In this document: one piece after another, positions 1-5,535 of the stretch | Layout of the letters: every line of letters starts with the position of its first letter | How positions within the stretch are numbered: the stretch's first letter is position 1 | Assembly (NCBI GenBank): GCA_023450535.1 | Contig: JAEXGX010000074.1 | Span: 1-6,455 of the forward strand | Source of the DNA: Pseudomonadota bacterium | GTDB lineage: Bacteria; Desulfobacterota; Desulfovibrionia; Desulfovibrionales; Desulfovibrionaceae | Direction: 5' to 3' | Length of the DNA: 6,455 bases | The notes under the pieces: generated by a model | What the model was told of the DNA's origin: nothing | The model's input: only the letters and a program-made list of their open reading frames with translations | Databases searched by the model: none | Translations under genes and position numbers: made by a program

Positions 1-388
1 CGTCCCCGCGTCGGGGTTGATCTATCAGGTAAACGCCGAATCCCCGGCGTAAAAATATATTCTGAAAGCCTTCCCGACCGTCCGGAGTCGTTTCCCACGT
101 TCTGGCAGACTGGCCCGCTCCATGGAGAAAGACAAGAGGATACTTCCGGGCATCGGCTGGAATCTGATAAAAGACGTAGGCGTGATCGCCATGCAAGGTC
201 TGCCCTTCAGGCTTTGGCTCCAGGGGATCATAAGGTTGAGTGGCCGGGATGACAGTACCGCCCACGGCAAAACTTCCCTGTTCCCGAAGCGTCAGAAGCC
301 CGGAGCCGTTCCCATCCGCCATCGCTCCTGTCACGGAGGCCAATCCCGCCGCAAGCAACAACCCGGCAAAAAATGTTTTCCGTTTCAT
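1..388 (-). CDS. Exported alpha/beta hydrolase (esterase-like), 3' end outside window
   Basis: Only the first 129 codons are present; the gene runs off the left edge. The start ATG (386-388) has a GGAG ribosome site at 397-400. Residues 1-24 form a Sec signal peptide (basic MKRK, then a hydrophobic stretch ending near AMA), so the protein is probably periplasmic. After a linker the alpha/beta hydrolase fold begins with a strand leading into HGAGQS (residues 89-94), the oxyanion-hole turn. It is followed by TWETTPDGREGF and then FLRRGFGVYLIDQPRRG (about 112-128), which matches a recognisable bacterial esterase-like family sharing the TPDGREGFQ and DQPRRG signatures. The catalytic Ser, acid and His would lie in the missing part, so activity cannot be judged. 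It starts 12 nt after the stop of the preceding hydrolase gene, so it is very likely co-transcribed and is the second of two adjacent secreted hydrolases. Family assignment is firm; the substrate is unknown. Confidence 0.85.
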   Translation of the reverse strand, partial: MKRKTFFAGLLLAAGLASVTGAMADGNGSGLLTLREQGSFAVGGTVIPATQPYDPLEPKPEGQTLHGDHAYVFYQIPADARKYPLVFLHGAGQSARTWETTPDGREGFQNIFLRRGFGVYLIDQPRRGD

Positions 389-400
389 TCTCGCTACTCC

Positions 401-1360
401 TTACAACTGCCCTTCCCAAAAACGGACGGCATGTTCCATCCAGCCTTCGGCATCCGTGCCCTCGCCCGTACCAAAGCCGTGCCCGGCATGGCGATAGAGC
501 CGGAATTCCGTCGCTATTCCTGCCTGCTTCAAGGCATCTGTTCTTCGTTCCATAACGTGCGGACTGGCAATGGGGTCATCGGCGCTGACCGTGGCAAAGG
601 TTGGCGGATCGTTTTTCGTGTAGCGGCCATGCCCGGTGTAGGCCATGACCACGGTCGCGGGACGCGGGATGCTTCCTCCGCCAAATGCTTCCACGCCATA
701 GGAACCGATATTCGCGGCCATTCTTGCACCCGCAGAGCCGCCCCACACAGAGTAAGCGCCGGTCGTCACGCCCAACTCGTCCGCATGAGCAAAAATCCAT
801 GTGAGCGCGACAGCCAGATCTTCGCAGGCCACCTCCTCGCCTCCGGTGCGATACTGAAGGACAAATGCATTATACCCCTTGCCGCTCAACACTTCCGCAA
901 GGGGAAAGCCCTCATGCAGAGAGCCCACATAGGCGAAACCACCGCCGGGACAGATCACGGCGAAGGGAGCGCCCGGCTTTCCCCGGAAATAGAACAGGCC
1001 TGTCTCGTTCAGCTTCCGTTCGTCAACATGAAAACTGTAGAATACGGTTCGCCCTGCGGATATGTCGGCGATCATACGGTTGAGAGCCCTCAGGACAACA
1101 TCCGGCCGCACATGCCCATGCCAGGGCATCAGCCTGCCCACGTCGCGCAATGGCAGGGGACTTTGCGCGTCCTGTGGCCGGGGCGCCAGATGTTCTCCAA
1201 ATCCGGCAAAGGCCGGATGATTTACCATGTCCCTGATCCTGTCCGAATCCGTAAGGTACCTGTTCGCGTTCACGCCATCCTCCGTGGCCACCGCCCAAGA
1301 AGCCGCGACGGCAACGATGACAAGCGCCAGAAGGAGGGAAAAGAGCATGAATCGTTTCAC
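401..1360 (-). CDS. Exported alpha/beta hydrolase with GGSAG serine motif
   Basis: This is a secreted or membrane-anchored esterase-like hydrolase of about 319 residues. Counting from the GTG at 1358-1360, residues 1-25 are a clean signal peptide (KRF, a long hydrophobic core, ending SWAVA). CPGGGFAYVG (137-146) is the oxyanion-hole loop, with Cys where many relatives have His. VWGGSAGARMA (205-215) holds the nucleophile Ser209. SADDP (259-263) holds the likely acid Asp262, and HAGHGFG (291-297) the likely catalytic His294. The order and spacing fit acetyl-xylan-esterase / BD-FAE-like alpha/beta hydrolases. An in-frame ATG at 1406-1408 would add 16 residues ahead of the signal peptide but has only a weak GAAG site. 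The GTG has GGAG five bases upstream and gives a normal signal peptide, so it is preferred. The gene lies about 55 nt after the aldo/keto reductase stop and 12 nt before the next hydrolase. The family call is good; the substrate is unknown. Confidence 0.88.
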   Translation of the reverse strand: MKRFMLFSLLLALVIVAVAASWAVATEDGVNANRYLTDSDRIRDMVNHPAFAGFGEHLAPRPQDAQSPLPLRDVGRLMPWHGHVRPDVVLRALNRMIADISAGRTVFYSFHVDERKLNETGLFYFRGKPGAPFAVICPGGGFAYVGSLHEGFPLAEVLSGKGYNAFVLQYRTGGEEVACEDLAVALTWIFAHADELGVTTGAYSVWGGSAGARMAANIGSYGVEAFGGGSIPRPATVVMAYTGHGRYTKNDPPTFATVSADDPIASPHVMERRTDALKQAGIATEFRLYRHAGHGFGTGEGTDAEGWMEHAVRFWEGQL

Positions 1361-1363
1361 GAA

Positions 1364-1369
1364 CTCTCC
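1364..1369 (-). promoter_or_regulatory. Ribosome binding site deciding a GTG start
   Basis: On the minus strand GGAGAG lies here, with its GGAG core (1366-1369) five bases before GTG at 1358-1360. The competing ATG at 1406-1408 has only GAAG before it. The GTG places the Lys-Arg residues directly ahead of the hydrophobic signal-peptide core, which is the usual arrangement. Confidence 0.5.
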
Positions 1370-1415
1370 GGACGCCCTTTTTCCATACCCAAGCTTGCGA
1401 TCCGTCATACGCGCT

Positions 1416-2378
1416 TCAAAAATGCGTCTCATCCACATCGATCTTCGCCAACGCGGCGTTGATGGCCGCCAGCTCGTCTTCGGAAAGACTGATCTGCGAT
1501 ACGCCCATATTTTCTTCCAGACGCTGCCAGTTCGTCGTGCCGGGAATCGGAATGACAAAAGGCCGCTGCGCCAGCTCCCACGCAAGAACAATCTGGGCGG
1601 ACGTCGCCCCCTTGCTCCCGGCCACATCCCGGATCAGATCGAGCAGCGCCTGATTGCGTGCCATGACCTCCGGCTTGAACCGCCCCATAGAACTGCGGAA
1701 ATCCCCCTCTCCGTACACGGTATCTCCGGTGTATTTTCCGCTCAAAAAACCATTGCCCAGAGGGCTGTAGGCAACGAAAGCGATGTTCATGTCGGCGCAC
1801 AGGTCAAACAGACCACGCTCCGGTTCGCGCCAAACCATAGAATATTGATTTTCCACCGCCGCCAGCGGACAGACGGCATGGGCGCGCTTCATGTACTCCA
1901 CGGGCGCGTTGGACAACCCCCATCCCAGGATTTTGCCTTCCCGGATCAGCGCATTCATGGTTTCCGCAACCTCCTCCGGTTCTACCTGAGGGTCCACCCG
2001 GTGCTGGTAATACAGATCGATATGGTCAGTTCCGAGGCGATACAACGAGCCTTCCGCCTGCGTGCGGATGGATGCGGGGCTGCTGTCCAGCAGGTTCACG
2101 GGCTTGCCGTTCACGATCTTCTGCCCCAGAATGCCGAATTTCGTCGCCAGCACGACCTGATCTCGAATGGATGAAAATGCATTGCCCAGCAGTTCTTCAT
2201 TAGCCGTGCCGTAGACGACGGCGGTATCAAAAAAGGTGCAGCCCAGATCCACGGCATGACGAAGCAGTTCCGTCATCTCTTCCCGTGGGGCGGGCTTGCC
2301 GTAGGCGTGGTCCATGCCCATGCAGCCCAGACCAATTTCGGAAACGGACAGGCCGTTCCCCAACGCACGTCTTTTCAT
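1416..2378 (-). CDS. Aldo/keto reductase
   Basis: This is a probable NADPH-dependent cytoplasmic oxidoreductase of 320 residues, the normal size for the family, reducing an aldehyde or ketone to an alcohol. It starts with the usual LGNGLSVSEIGLGCMGM strand (6-22). The catalytic tetrad is visible: Asp51 in FFDTA, Tyr56 in VVYG, Lys80 in LATKFG and His126 in YYQHRVDP. GLSN (154-157), AYSPLGNGFLSG (203-214) and the IPIPGTTN cofactor-binding segment (276-283) complete the barrel. It resembles the AKR13-type single-domain reductases. There is no signal peptide. The ATG at 2376-2378 is chosen because AAGGAG lies at 2386-2391. An in-frame ATG six codons earlier (2394-2396) overlaps the preceding stop as ATGA but has no ribosome site. 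The gene follows the flavodoxin-family reductase by 14 nt, so the two cytoplasmic redox enzymes are probably co-translated. The family is certain; the substrate is unknown. Confidence 0.95.
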   Translation of the reverse strand: MKRRALGNGLSVSEIGLGCMGMDHAYGKPAPREEMTELLRHAVDLGCTFFDTAVVYGTANEELLGNAFSSIRDQVVLATKFGILGQKIVNGKPVNLLDSSPASIRTQAEGSLYRLGTDHIDLYYQHRVDPQVEPEEVAETMNALIREGKILGWGLSNAPVEYMKRAHAVCPLAAVENQYSMVWREPERGLFDLCADMNIAFVAYSPLGNGFLSGKYTGDTVYGEGDFRSSMGRFKPEVMARNQALLDLIRDVAGSKGATSAQIVLAWELAQRPFVIPIPGTTNWQRLEENMGVSQISLSEDELAAINAALAKIDVDETHF

Positions 2379-2392
2379 ATTCACTCTCCTTG

Positions 2393-2932
2393 TCATACCC
2401 GGCGGCCCATATCATAGGCTTCCTGCATGACGGGCTTCGATTCGATCTCCCCGGCTTCATACACCCCTTTTCCGTAGATAACGCCGCATTCGACGGAACC
2501 TTCAAGGCATTTGGCAAGACCACGAAAGCATTCGAGTGTGCAGTCCATAACCGTATCGCTGTCTTCAGCAGCGGTCATGATATAGTAAAAGGCTTTGTTT
2601 TTGATGGTCAGCCACTGGGCTACAATGCGATCAATGAGAGCTTTCATCTGAGCATCGATGGAATAGAAATAGACAGGGCTGGCCATGACAATCACGTCAG
2701 CGGCGTTCATTTTATCGAGAATATCGGCCATATCATCCTTGATAATGCAGATGCCGCCGTTTTTCTTGCAATGGTAGCAAGCCAGACAATAACCGATTTT
2801 CTTATCGCGGAGGAAAACCGTTTCCACCTGATGGCCGCTTTCCTCCGCGCCGCGCGCGAATGCGCGGCACAAGGCGGCGGAATTGCCGTTTCTGCGCGGG
2901 CTGCCCGCCAAAACAAGAATCCGCTTGCTCAT
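2393..2932 (-). CDS. Flavodoxin-family FMN reductase, iron-sulfur-flavoprotein-like
   Basis: This is a cytoplasmic flavoprotein of 179 residues without a signal peptide. The N-terminal strand leads into GSPRRNGNS (10-18), the FMN phosphate-binding loop of NADPH-dependent FMN reductases. ASPVYFYSIDAQMKALIDR (about 84-102) is the second flavin-contacting segment typical of this family. Between them are Cys49, Cys52, Cys55 and Cys62, spaced CX2CX2CX6C, within the compact motif known for the [4Fe-4S] cluster of archaeal iron-sulfur flavoprotein (Isf). It could therefore pass electrons between a cluster and FMN, though many relatives keep only part of this motif and cluster binding is an inference. 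The ATG at 2930-2932 has AAAGGAG seven bases upstream, and that ribosome site overlaps the stop codon of the Tat flavodoxin gene. The aldo/keto reductase follows directly. The likely role is supplying or accepting electrons in the same pathway; the physiological partner is unknown. Confidence 0.92.
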   Translation of the reverse strand: MSKRILVLAGSPRRNGNSAALCRAFARGAEESGHQVETVFLRDKKIGYCLACYHCKKNGGICIIKDDMADILDKMNAADVIVMASPVYFYSIDAQMKALIDRIVAQWLTIKNKAFYYIMTAAEDSDTVMDCTLECFRGLAKCLEGSVECGVIYGKGVYEAGEIESKPVMQEAYDMGRRV

Positions 2933-2944
2933 GGAGTCGCTCCT

Positions 2945-3619
2945 TTATTTTTTGAAGCCGAGTTCTTTCAGCCAGGCTTCCACACCGGACGGAGCCCGCT
3001 CCATGCGGCTTCGGGAAAGGACAAAACCTTCTTCCACGACACGGGCTTTCGGCTGGAGCCGGGCGAGGGTTTCGATGGTGTCGGAAAAACCGCTGCCGCC
3101 GTGGGTGCAGAAAGGGATGACGGTCTTGCCGGACAAATCGTACTGTTCAAGGAAGGTATACAGAATCATCGGCATGTCGGCCCACCAGTTGGGGTAGCCG
3201 ATGAAGACGGTATTGTACGCCTCCATGTTCTCAACCATTCCTGCAATGGCAGGTCTGGCGTTTCTATTTTGCTCATCCTTTGCCAGATCAACCAGCGCGC
3301 GGTGATTTGTCGGATACGACTGTTGCGGTTCAATGCGGAACAGATCGCCCCCGGTCATCTCCTGAATCAGCTGCGCCACATACTGCGTGTTGCCCAGAAC
3401 CTTCCCGTCGACAACCACGGTGCTGTTCTCTTCCTCACGGGTCATGTTGCGGGGATTGTCCGTCTCCGGCATGGAAAAGTAGACGACGAGAATGTTCTTT
3501 CCATTCAGCTTCTCCGCCCGGACTGAAACGGGCAGGGCGGCGGGAGCCAAAACGCCCAGGATTGCGGCCATTCCGGCCAGTTTCAGCGCGTGTCTGCGGG
3601 AGATATCTTTATTCTGCAT
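2945..3619 (-). CDS. Tat-exported flavodoxin
   Basis: This is a flavodoxin-fold protein of 224 residues with a twin-arginine leader. SRRHALKLAG (7-16) is followed by a hydrophobic stretch and a probable cleavage site after SVRA (32-35), so it should be exported folded, with FMN already bound, to the periplasm. The mature part begins KNILVVYFS (41-49). The usual compact FMN loop is spread by an acidic insert (about 50-76) before GNTQYVAQLIQEMTGG (77-91). GYPNWWADMPM (141-151) and FCTHGGSGFSDT (170-181) are the other flavin-binding segments. The ATG at 3617-3619 is chosen because AAGGAG sits six bases upstream (3626-3631) and the Tat motif is then near the N-terminus. An ATG 12 codons earlier (3653-3655) lacks this support. 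It begins 11 nt inside the cupin gene, indicating translational coupling. It probably acts as a periplasmic electron carrier or quinone/nitro-type reductase; the exact reaction is not known. Confidence 0.92.
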   Translation of the reverse strand: MQNKDISRRHALKLAGMAAILGVLAPAALPVSVRAEKLNGKNILVVYFSMPETDNPRNMTREEENSTVVVDGKVLGNTQYVAQLIQEMTGGDLFRIEPQQSYPTNHRALVDLAKDEQNRNARPAIAGMVENMEAYNTVFIGYPNWWADMPMILYTFLEQYDLSGKTVIPFCTHGGSGFSDTIETLARLQPKARVVEEGFVLSRSRMERAPSGVEAWLKELGFKK

Positions 3620-4124
3620 GGCCTGCTCCTTGTCTGGCTTGATATTGTTCATCACTTACCTGTTCCATCCATTCCACGCTCCTGCCGTCCAGGCGCTCGC
3701 CAATGGCGAGATGCGTCATGGCGGCGTCCGGGGCCGCCCCGTGCCAGTGTTTGACGCCGGGAGGACATATCACCACGTCGCCCTGTCTGACGACTTTGAC
3801 CGGAGCGCCCCATTCTTGCGTCAAACCGGTCCCGAACGTCACAATAAGCGTCTGCCCCAACGGATGAACATGCCAGTTTGTGCGCGCCCCGGGCTCAAAG
3901 GTGACATAGGAACCATAGGCGCGGGCGGGGGCCTGCGTCTGGAACGCCGGATCGACGCGGACAGCACCCGTAAAATTCTGACCGGAAACGCCGGAAGAGG
4001 GGCGGGAACCGGCAGGAATAACGACTTGTCTGCGGGAAGGCTGTGCTTCGGCATGGGCCGACACGGCTAATGCACTTCCCGAAAACAGCAGACCTGCCAT
4101 GAGGAAAAGAGGAAACTGTTTCAT
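3609..4124 (-). CDS. Exported single-domain cupin
   Basis: This is a secreted metal-binding beta-barrel protein of 171 residues. Residues 1-25 form a Sec signal peptide (MKQFPLFLMAGLLFSGSALA, cleavage near SAHA). The two cupin motifs are complete: motif 1 is Gly79, then His85, His87 and Gln91 (in the usual Glu position), then Gly98; motif 2 is Gly115, Pro121, Gly123 and His126. The two His, Gln and third His can bind a divalent metal such as Mn, Fe or Zn. The ATG at 4122-4124 has GGAG at 4131-4134. The frame stays open upstream to 4193, but that extension is read through a palindrome and lacks a signal peptide. Cupins of this type are often encoded beside CMD-family proteins, as here, and some relatives are described as mandelonitrile-lyase-like or as lactone or aromatic ring enzymes. 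The reaction here is unknown. Its tail overlaps the flavodoxin start by 11 nt. Confidence 0.92.
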   Translation of the reverse strand: MKQFPLFLMAGLLFSGSALAVSAHAEAQPSRRQVVIPAGSRPSSGVSGQNFTGAVRVDPAFQTQAPARAYGSYVTFEPGARTNWHVHPLGQTLIVTFGTGLTQEWGAPVKVVRQGDVVICPPGVKHWHGAAPDAAMTHLAIGERLDGRSVEWMEQVSDEQYQARQGAGHAE

Positions 4125-4138
4125 GTTTTTCTCCGTGG

Positions 4139-4165
4139 CGCAAACTGCCCGCCGGGCAGTTTGCG
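4139..4165. repeat. Perfect palindrome, 12-bp arms and 3-nt loop
   Basis: CGCAAACTGCCC (4139-4150) and its exact complement GGGCAGTTTGCG (4154-4165) are separated by GCC. On the cupin transcript the hairpin ends four bases before the GGAG ribosome site, within the 5' leader. No U-tract follows on either strand, so it does not look like an intrinsic terminator. It may be a dispersed intergenic palindrome, an mRNA stabilising or processing hairpin, or a protein binding site. Confidence 0.8.
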
Positions 4166-4167
4166 TA

Positions 4168-4244
4168 CGGCGCCGCACCTTCATTCCCCGCAATGCGCTC
4201 TCCCGGCAGAGGGGAAATATCTCTTGCGGTCTTGTGCGGCGCCG
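4168..4244. repeat. Nested inverted repeat between hydrolase and cupin genes
   Basis: CGGCGCCGCAC (4168-4178) is exactly complementary to GTGCGGCGCCG (4234-4244). Inside it CCGCAA (4188-4193) pairs with TTGCGG (4224-4229), and CTCT (4198-4201) with AGAG (4208-4211). The result is a long interrupted stem of 77 nt that fills most of the gap, two bases away from the separate 12-bp palindrome. No protein-coding signal is seen. The compact paired structure suggests a REP/MITE-like intergenic element or a structured RNA spacer that separates expression of the upstream and downstream gene blocks. Confidence 0.6.
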
Positions 4245-4267
4245 CTCTGGTTCATTGGCGAAAACGC

Positions 4268-5323
4268 CTACAGATTCTTGCCGTAGAACGCCTTGAGCCT
4301 GACAACCGCCTGCTCCACATATTCAGGGACGAAATAGGTCTGGATATGCGTTGCGCCGGGAATTTTGAACAGTTCCTTGTCCCTGGTTCCCGTCGCCTTC
4401 TGGAACGCCTCTTCGGACATGTACAGCGAGTCAGCTTTTTCACCTGCCATCAGGAGCAGGGGCACGTTGATCAGTTCGATGTTGTCCATAGCGTCCCAGC
4501 TCATCAGCTCCATGAGGCTGCTGGCCGTGTAACGGAAGGTGGAATTGGGGTGCCGGTGCGTCTTCCCGTAGTAAATCATGCCTTCACGGTAGAGGTCGGT
4601 GGGAATCTTGCTGACGCTCTCTTCGGTAAGAGCGTCAAAATCAACATTGCCGGAATAGCTGATTTCTCCTGTGGCGGCCTCCCTGGCCCGCGCGTCGGAA
4701 GCTTCCTTCAGACGATCCTGAATAGAATCGAGCTGCGTGTTCATATAGCCGTTTCTTCTCACCTGCCCGGAATTGAACATGCTCAGGGTCGCTACGGCCT
4801 TGAACCGCTTGTCGGACTTGGCGGCATTCAGCGTGTAGCCGCCACCGCCACAGATGCCCAGAGCGCCGATCCTATTGGCGTCCACGCCAGGATAGCTGCT
4901 GATGTAGTCGGCCATGCCATGAATGTCTTCCGTGCGGAAATAGGGCTTATCCATATTTCGAGGAGATCCTTCGCTGGCTCCCTGATAAGAGGCGTCCGCC
5001 GCAATGGTAATATAGCCGTTTTCCGCCAGACGCTGGGCATAAAGCCCTGCCACCTGTTCCTTGACCCCGCCATTGGGATGGGCCACGACCACGGCGGGAT
5101 ATTTTCCAGTGGCCTCGTATCCGGCAGGAGTGTAGACGTTGGCCGCGATTTTGAGGCCGTTCAGCGTGTAGGTCACGGGATGGATGTTTACCTTGTCTTT
5201 GACGTTTTCCATGATGGCTCCCTTGTACACAAGCCCGAAAGGATTGTTTTCAGCCGCACCGGCGACACCGGAGAAAGCCAGCGTCGATACCATAGCCAAC
5301 GTTGCCAGCGAAGTTTTTTTCAT
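4268..5323 (-). CDS. Exported dienelactone-hydrolase-like alpha/beta hydrolase (Cys nucleophile)
   Basis: This is a secreted alpha/beta hydrolase of 351 residues. Residues 1-24 are a Sec signal peptide (MKKTSLATLAMVSTLAFSGVAGA). The fold starts near HPVTYTLNGLKIAANVYTP (48-66), then YPAVVVAHPNGGVKEQ (75-90) with the oxyanion loop. IGALGICGGGGYT (152-164) is the nucleophile elbow, with Cys158 where most relatives have Ser. This resembles dienelactone hydrolase, where Cys is catalytic. MAGEKADS (292-299) offers the likely acid Asp298, and GATHIQTY (323-330) the likely His326. A lid-like insertion occupies about 185-275. The family also resembles YcjY-type hydrolases. The start ATG (5321-5323) has AAAGGA seven bases upstream; a frame extension to 5389 runs through a hairpin repeat and lacks a signal peptide. 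It follows the CMD gene after a structured gap of about 210 bp. It probably cleaves an ester, lactone or thioester in the periplasm; the substrate is unknown. Confidence 0.92.
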   Translation of the reverse strand: MKKTSLATLAMVSTLAFSGVAGAAENNPFGLVYKGAIMENVKDKVNIHPVTYTLNGLKIAANVYTPAGYEATGKYPAVVVAHPNGGVKEQVAGLYAQRLAENGYITIAADASYQGASEGSPRNMDKPYFRTEDIHGMADYISSYPGVDANRIGALGICGGGGYTLNAAKSDKRFKAVATLSMFNSGQVRRNGYMNTQLDSIQDRLKEASDARAREAATGEISYSGNVDFDALTEESVSKIPTDLYREGMIYYGKTHRHPNSTFRYTASSLMELMSWDAMDNIELINVPLLLMAGEKADSLYMSEEAFQKATGTRDKELFKIPGATHIQTYFVPEYVEQAVVRLKAFYGKNL

Positions 5324-5351
5324 CAAAAATTCCTTTATGGTTTGAAACCTC

Positions 5352-5432
5352 CCCCTCCAAGGGGAAAAGCGAACTTGACAAAACGGCAAAGCCGATGAAA
5401 TCCTTTTTGTTACCTCTCCCTTCAGGGAGGGG
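5352..5432. repeat. Cluster of three hairpins, probable dispersed intergenic repeat
   Basis: Three hairpins lie in about 80 bp: CCCCT/AGGGG with a 3-nt loop (5352-5364), CGGC/GCCG with loop AAA (5384-5394), and CCTCTCCC/GGGAGGGG with loop TTCA (5413-5432, eight pairs including one wobble). The first and third share the layout ACCTC, C-rich arm, CA, G-rich arm, in the same direction, so they look like diverged copies flanking an AT-richer core. There is no long U-tract, only TTTT after the weak 4-bp middle stem on the minus strand. The arrangement is typical of short dispersed repeats between genes; it could also slow RNA polymerase or protect mRNA between the CMD and hydrolase genes. Confidence 0.55.
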
Positions 5433-5447
5433 CAATCCGCACGCCTC

Positions 5448-5504
5448 CTATCCGTCGGCTGCGGAGTCAGCCGGCGAGATGGGGACGACTGTGGATTGAA
5501 ACAT
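5448..5504 (-). CDS. Possible 18-residue small ORF or truncated gene start
   Basis: ATG at 5502-5504 is preceded, six bases upstream, by AAGGAG (5511-5516), a ribosome site as good as those of the real genes here. The frame reads MFQSTVVPISPADSAADG and stops with TAG at 5448-5450. It begins 31 nt after the CMD stop. The peptide has no recognisable motif and its 3' half overlaps an imperfect hairpin (5453-5476). It might be a translated micropeptide, a leader peptide coupling translation to the downstream structured region, or the start of a former gene whose remainder was lost when the adjacent hairpin repeat arrived. Translation is unproven. Confidence 0.3.
   Translation of the reverse strand: MFQSTVVPISPADSAADG
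5453..5476. repeat. Imperfect hairpin inside the small ORF
   Basis: Arms 5453-5461 and 5468-5476 pair over nine positions with one non-Watson-Crick pair; the core is CGGCTG/CAGCCG around a 6-nt loop. It lies on the small ORF's 3' part, just upstream (in transcription order) of the three-hairpin cluster, so about 125 bp between the CMD and hydrolase genes is heavily structured. Confidence 0.45.
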
Positions 5505-5535
5505 GTCTGACTCCTTTTCCTGAGTTATTGTTTTG

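Noticed and set aside
122..1462. 446-codon open frame on the plus strand
   Set aside because: It runs antisense to two well-supported hydrolase genes, has low-complexity Arg/His/Pro-rich content with no recognisable domain, and arises from the third-position GC bias of the opposite strand.
1227..2174. 315-codon open frame on the plus strand
   Set aside because: It is antisense to the aldo/keto reductase and the start of the second hydrolase; no domain is visible.
2285..3526. 413-codon open frame on the plus strand
   Set aside because: It is antisense to the aldo/keto reductase, FMN reductase and Tat flavodoxin genes, all with clear motifs and ribosome sites; the translated product resembles no family.
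4125..4193. In-frame N-terminal extension of the cupin
   Set aside because: It is read straight through the palindrome at 4139-4165 and would bury the signal peptide; the ATG at 4124 has a good ribosome site.
5384..5394. Small hairpin followed by TTTT on the minus strand as an intrinsic terminator
   Set aside because: The stem has only four pairs and the T-run is short and broken; too weak to call a terminator, though partial attenuation is possible.
4193..5398. 401-codon open frame on the plus strand
   Set aside because: It is antisense to the dienelactone-hydrolase-like gene and begins inside an inverted repeat; no protein motif was seen.
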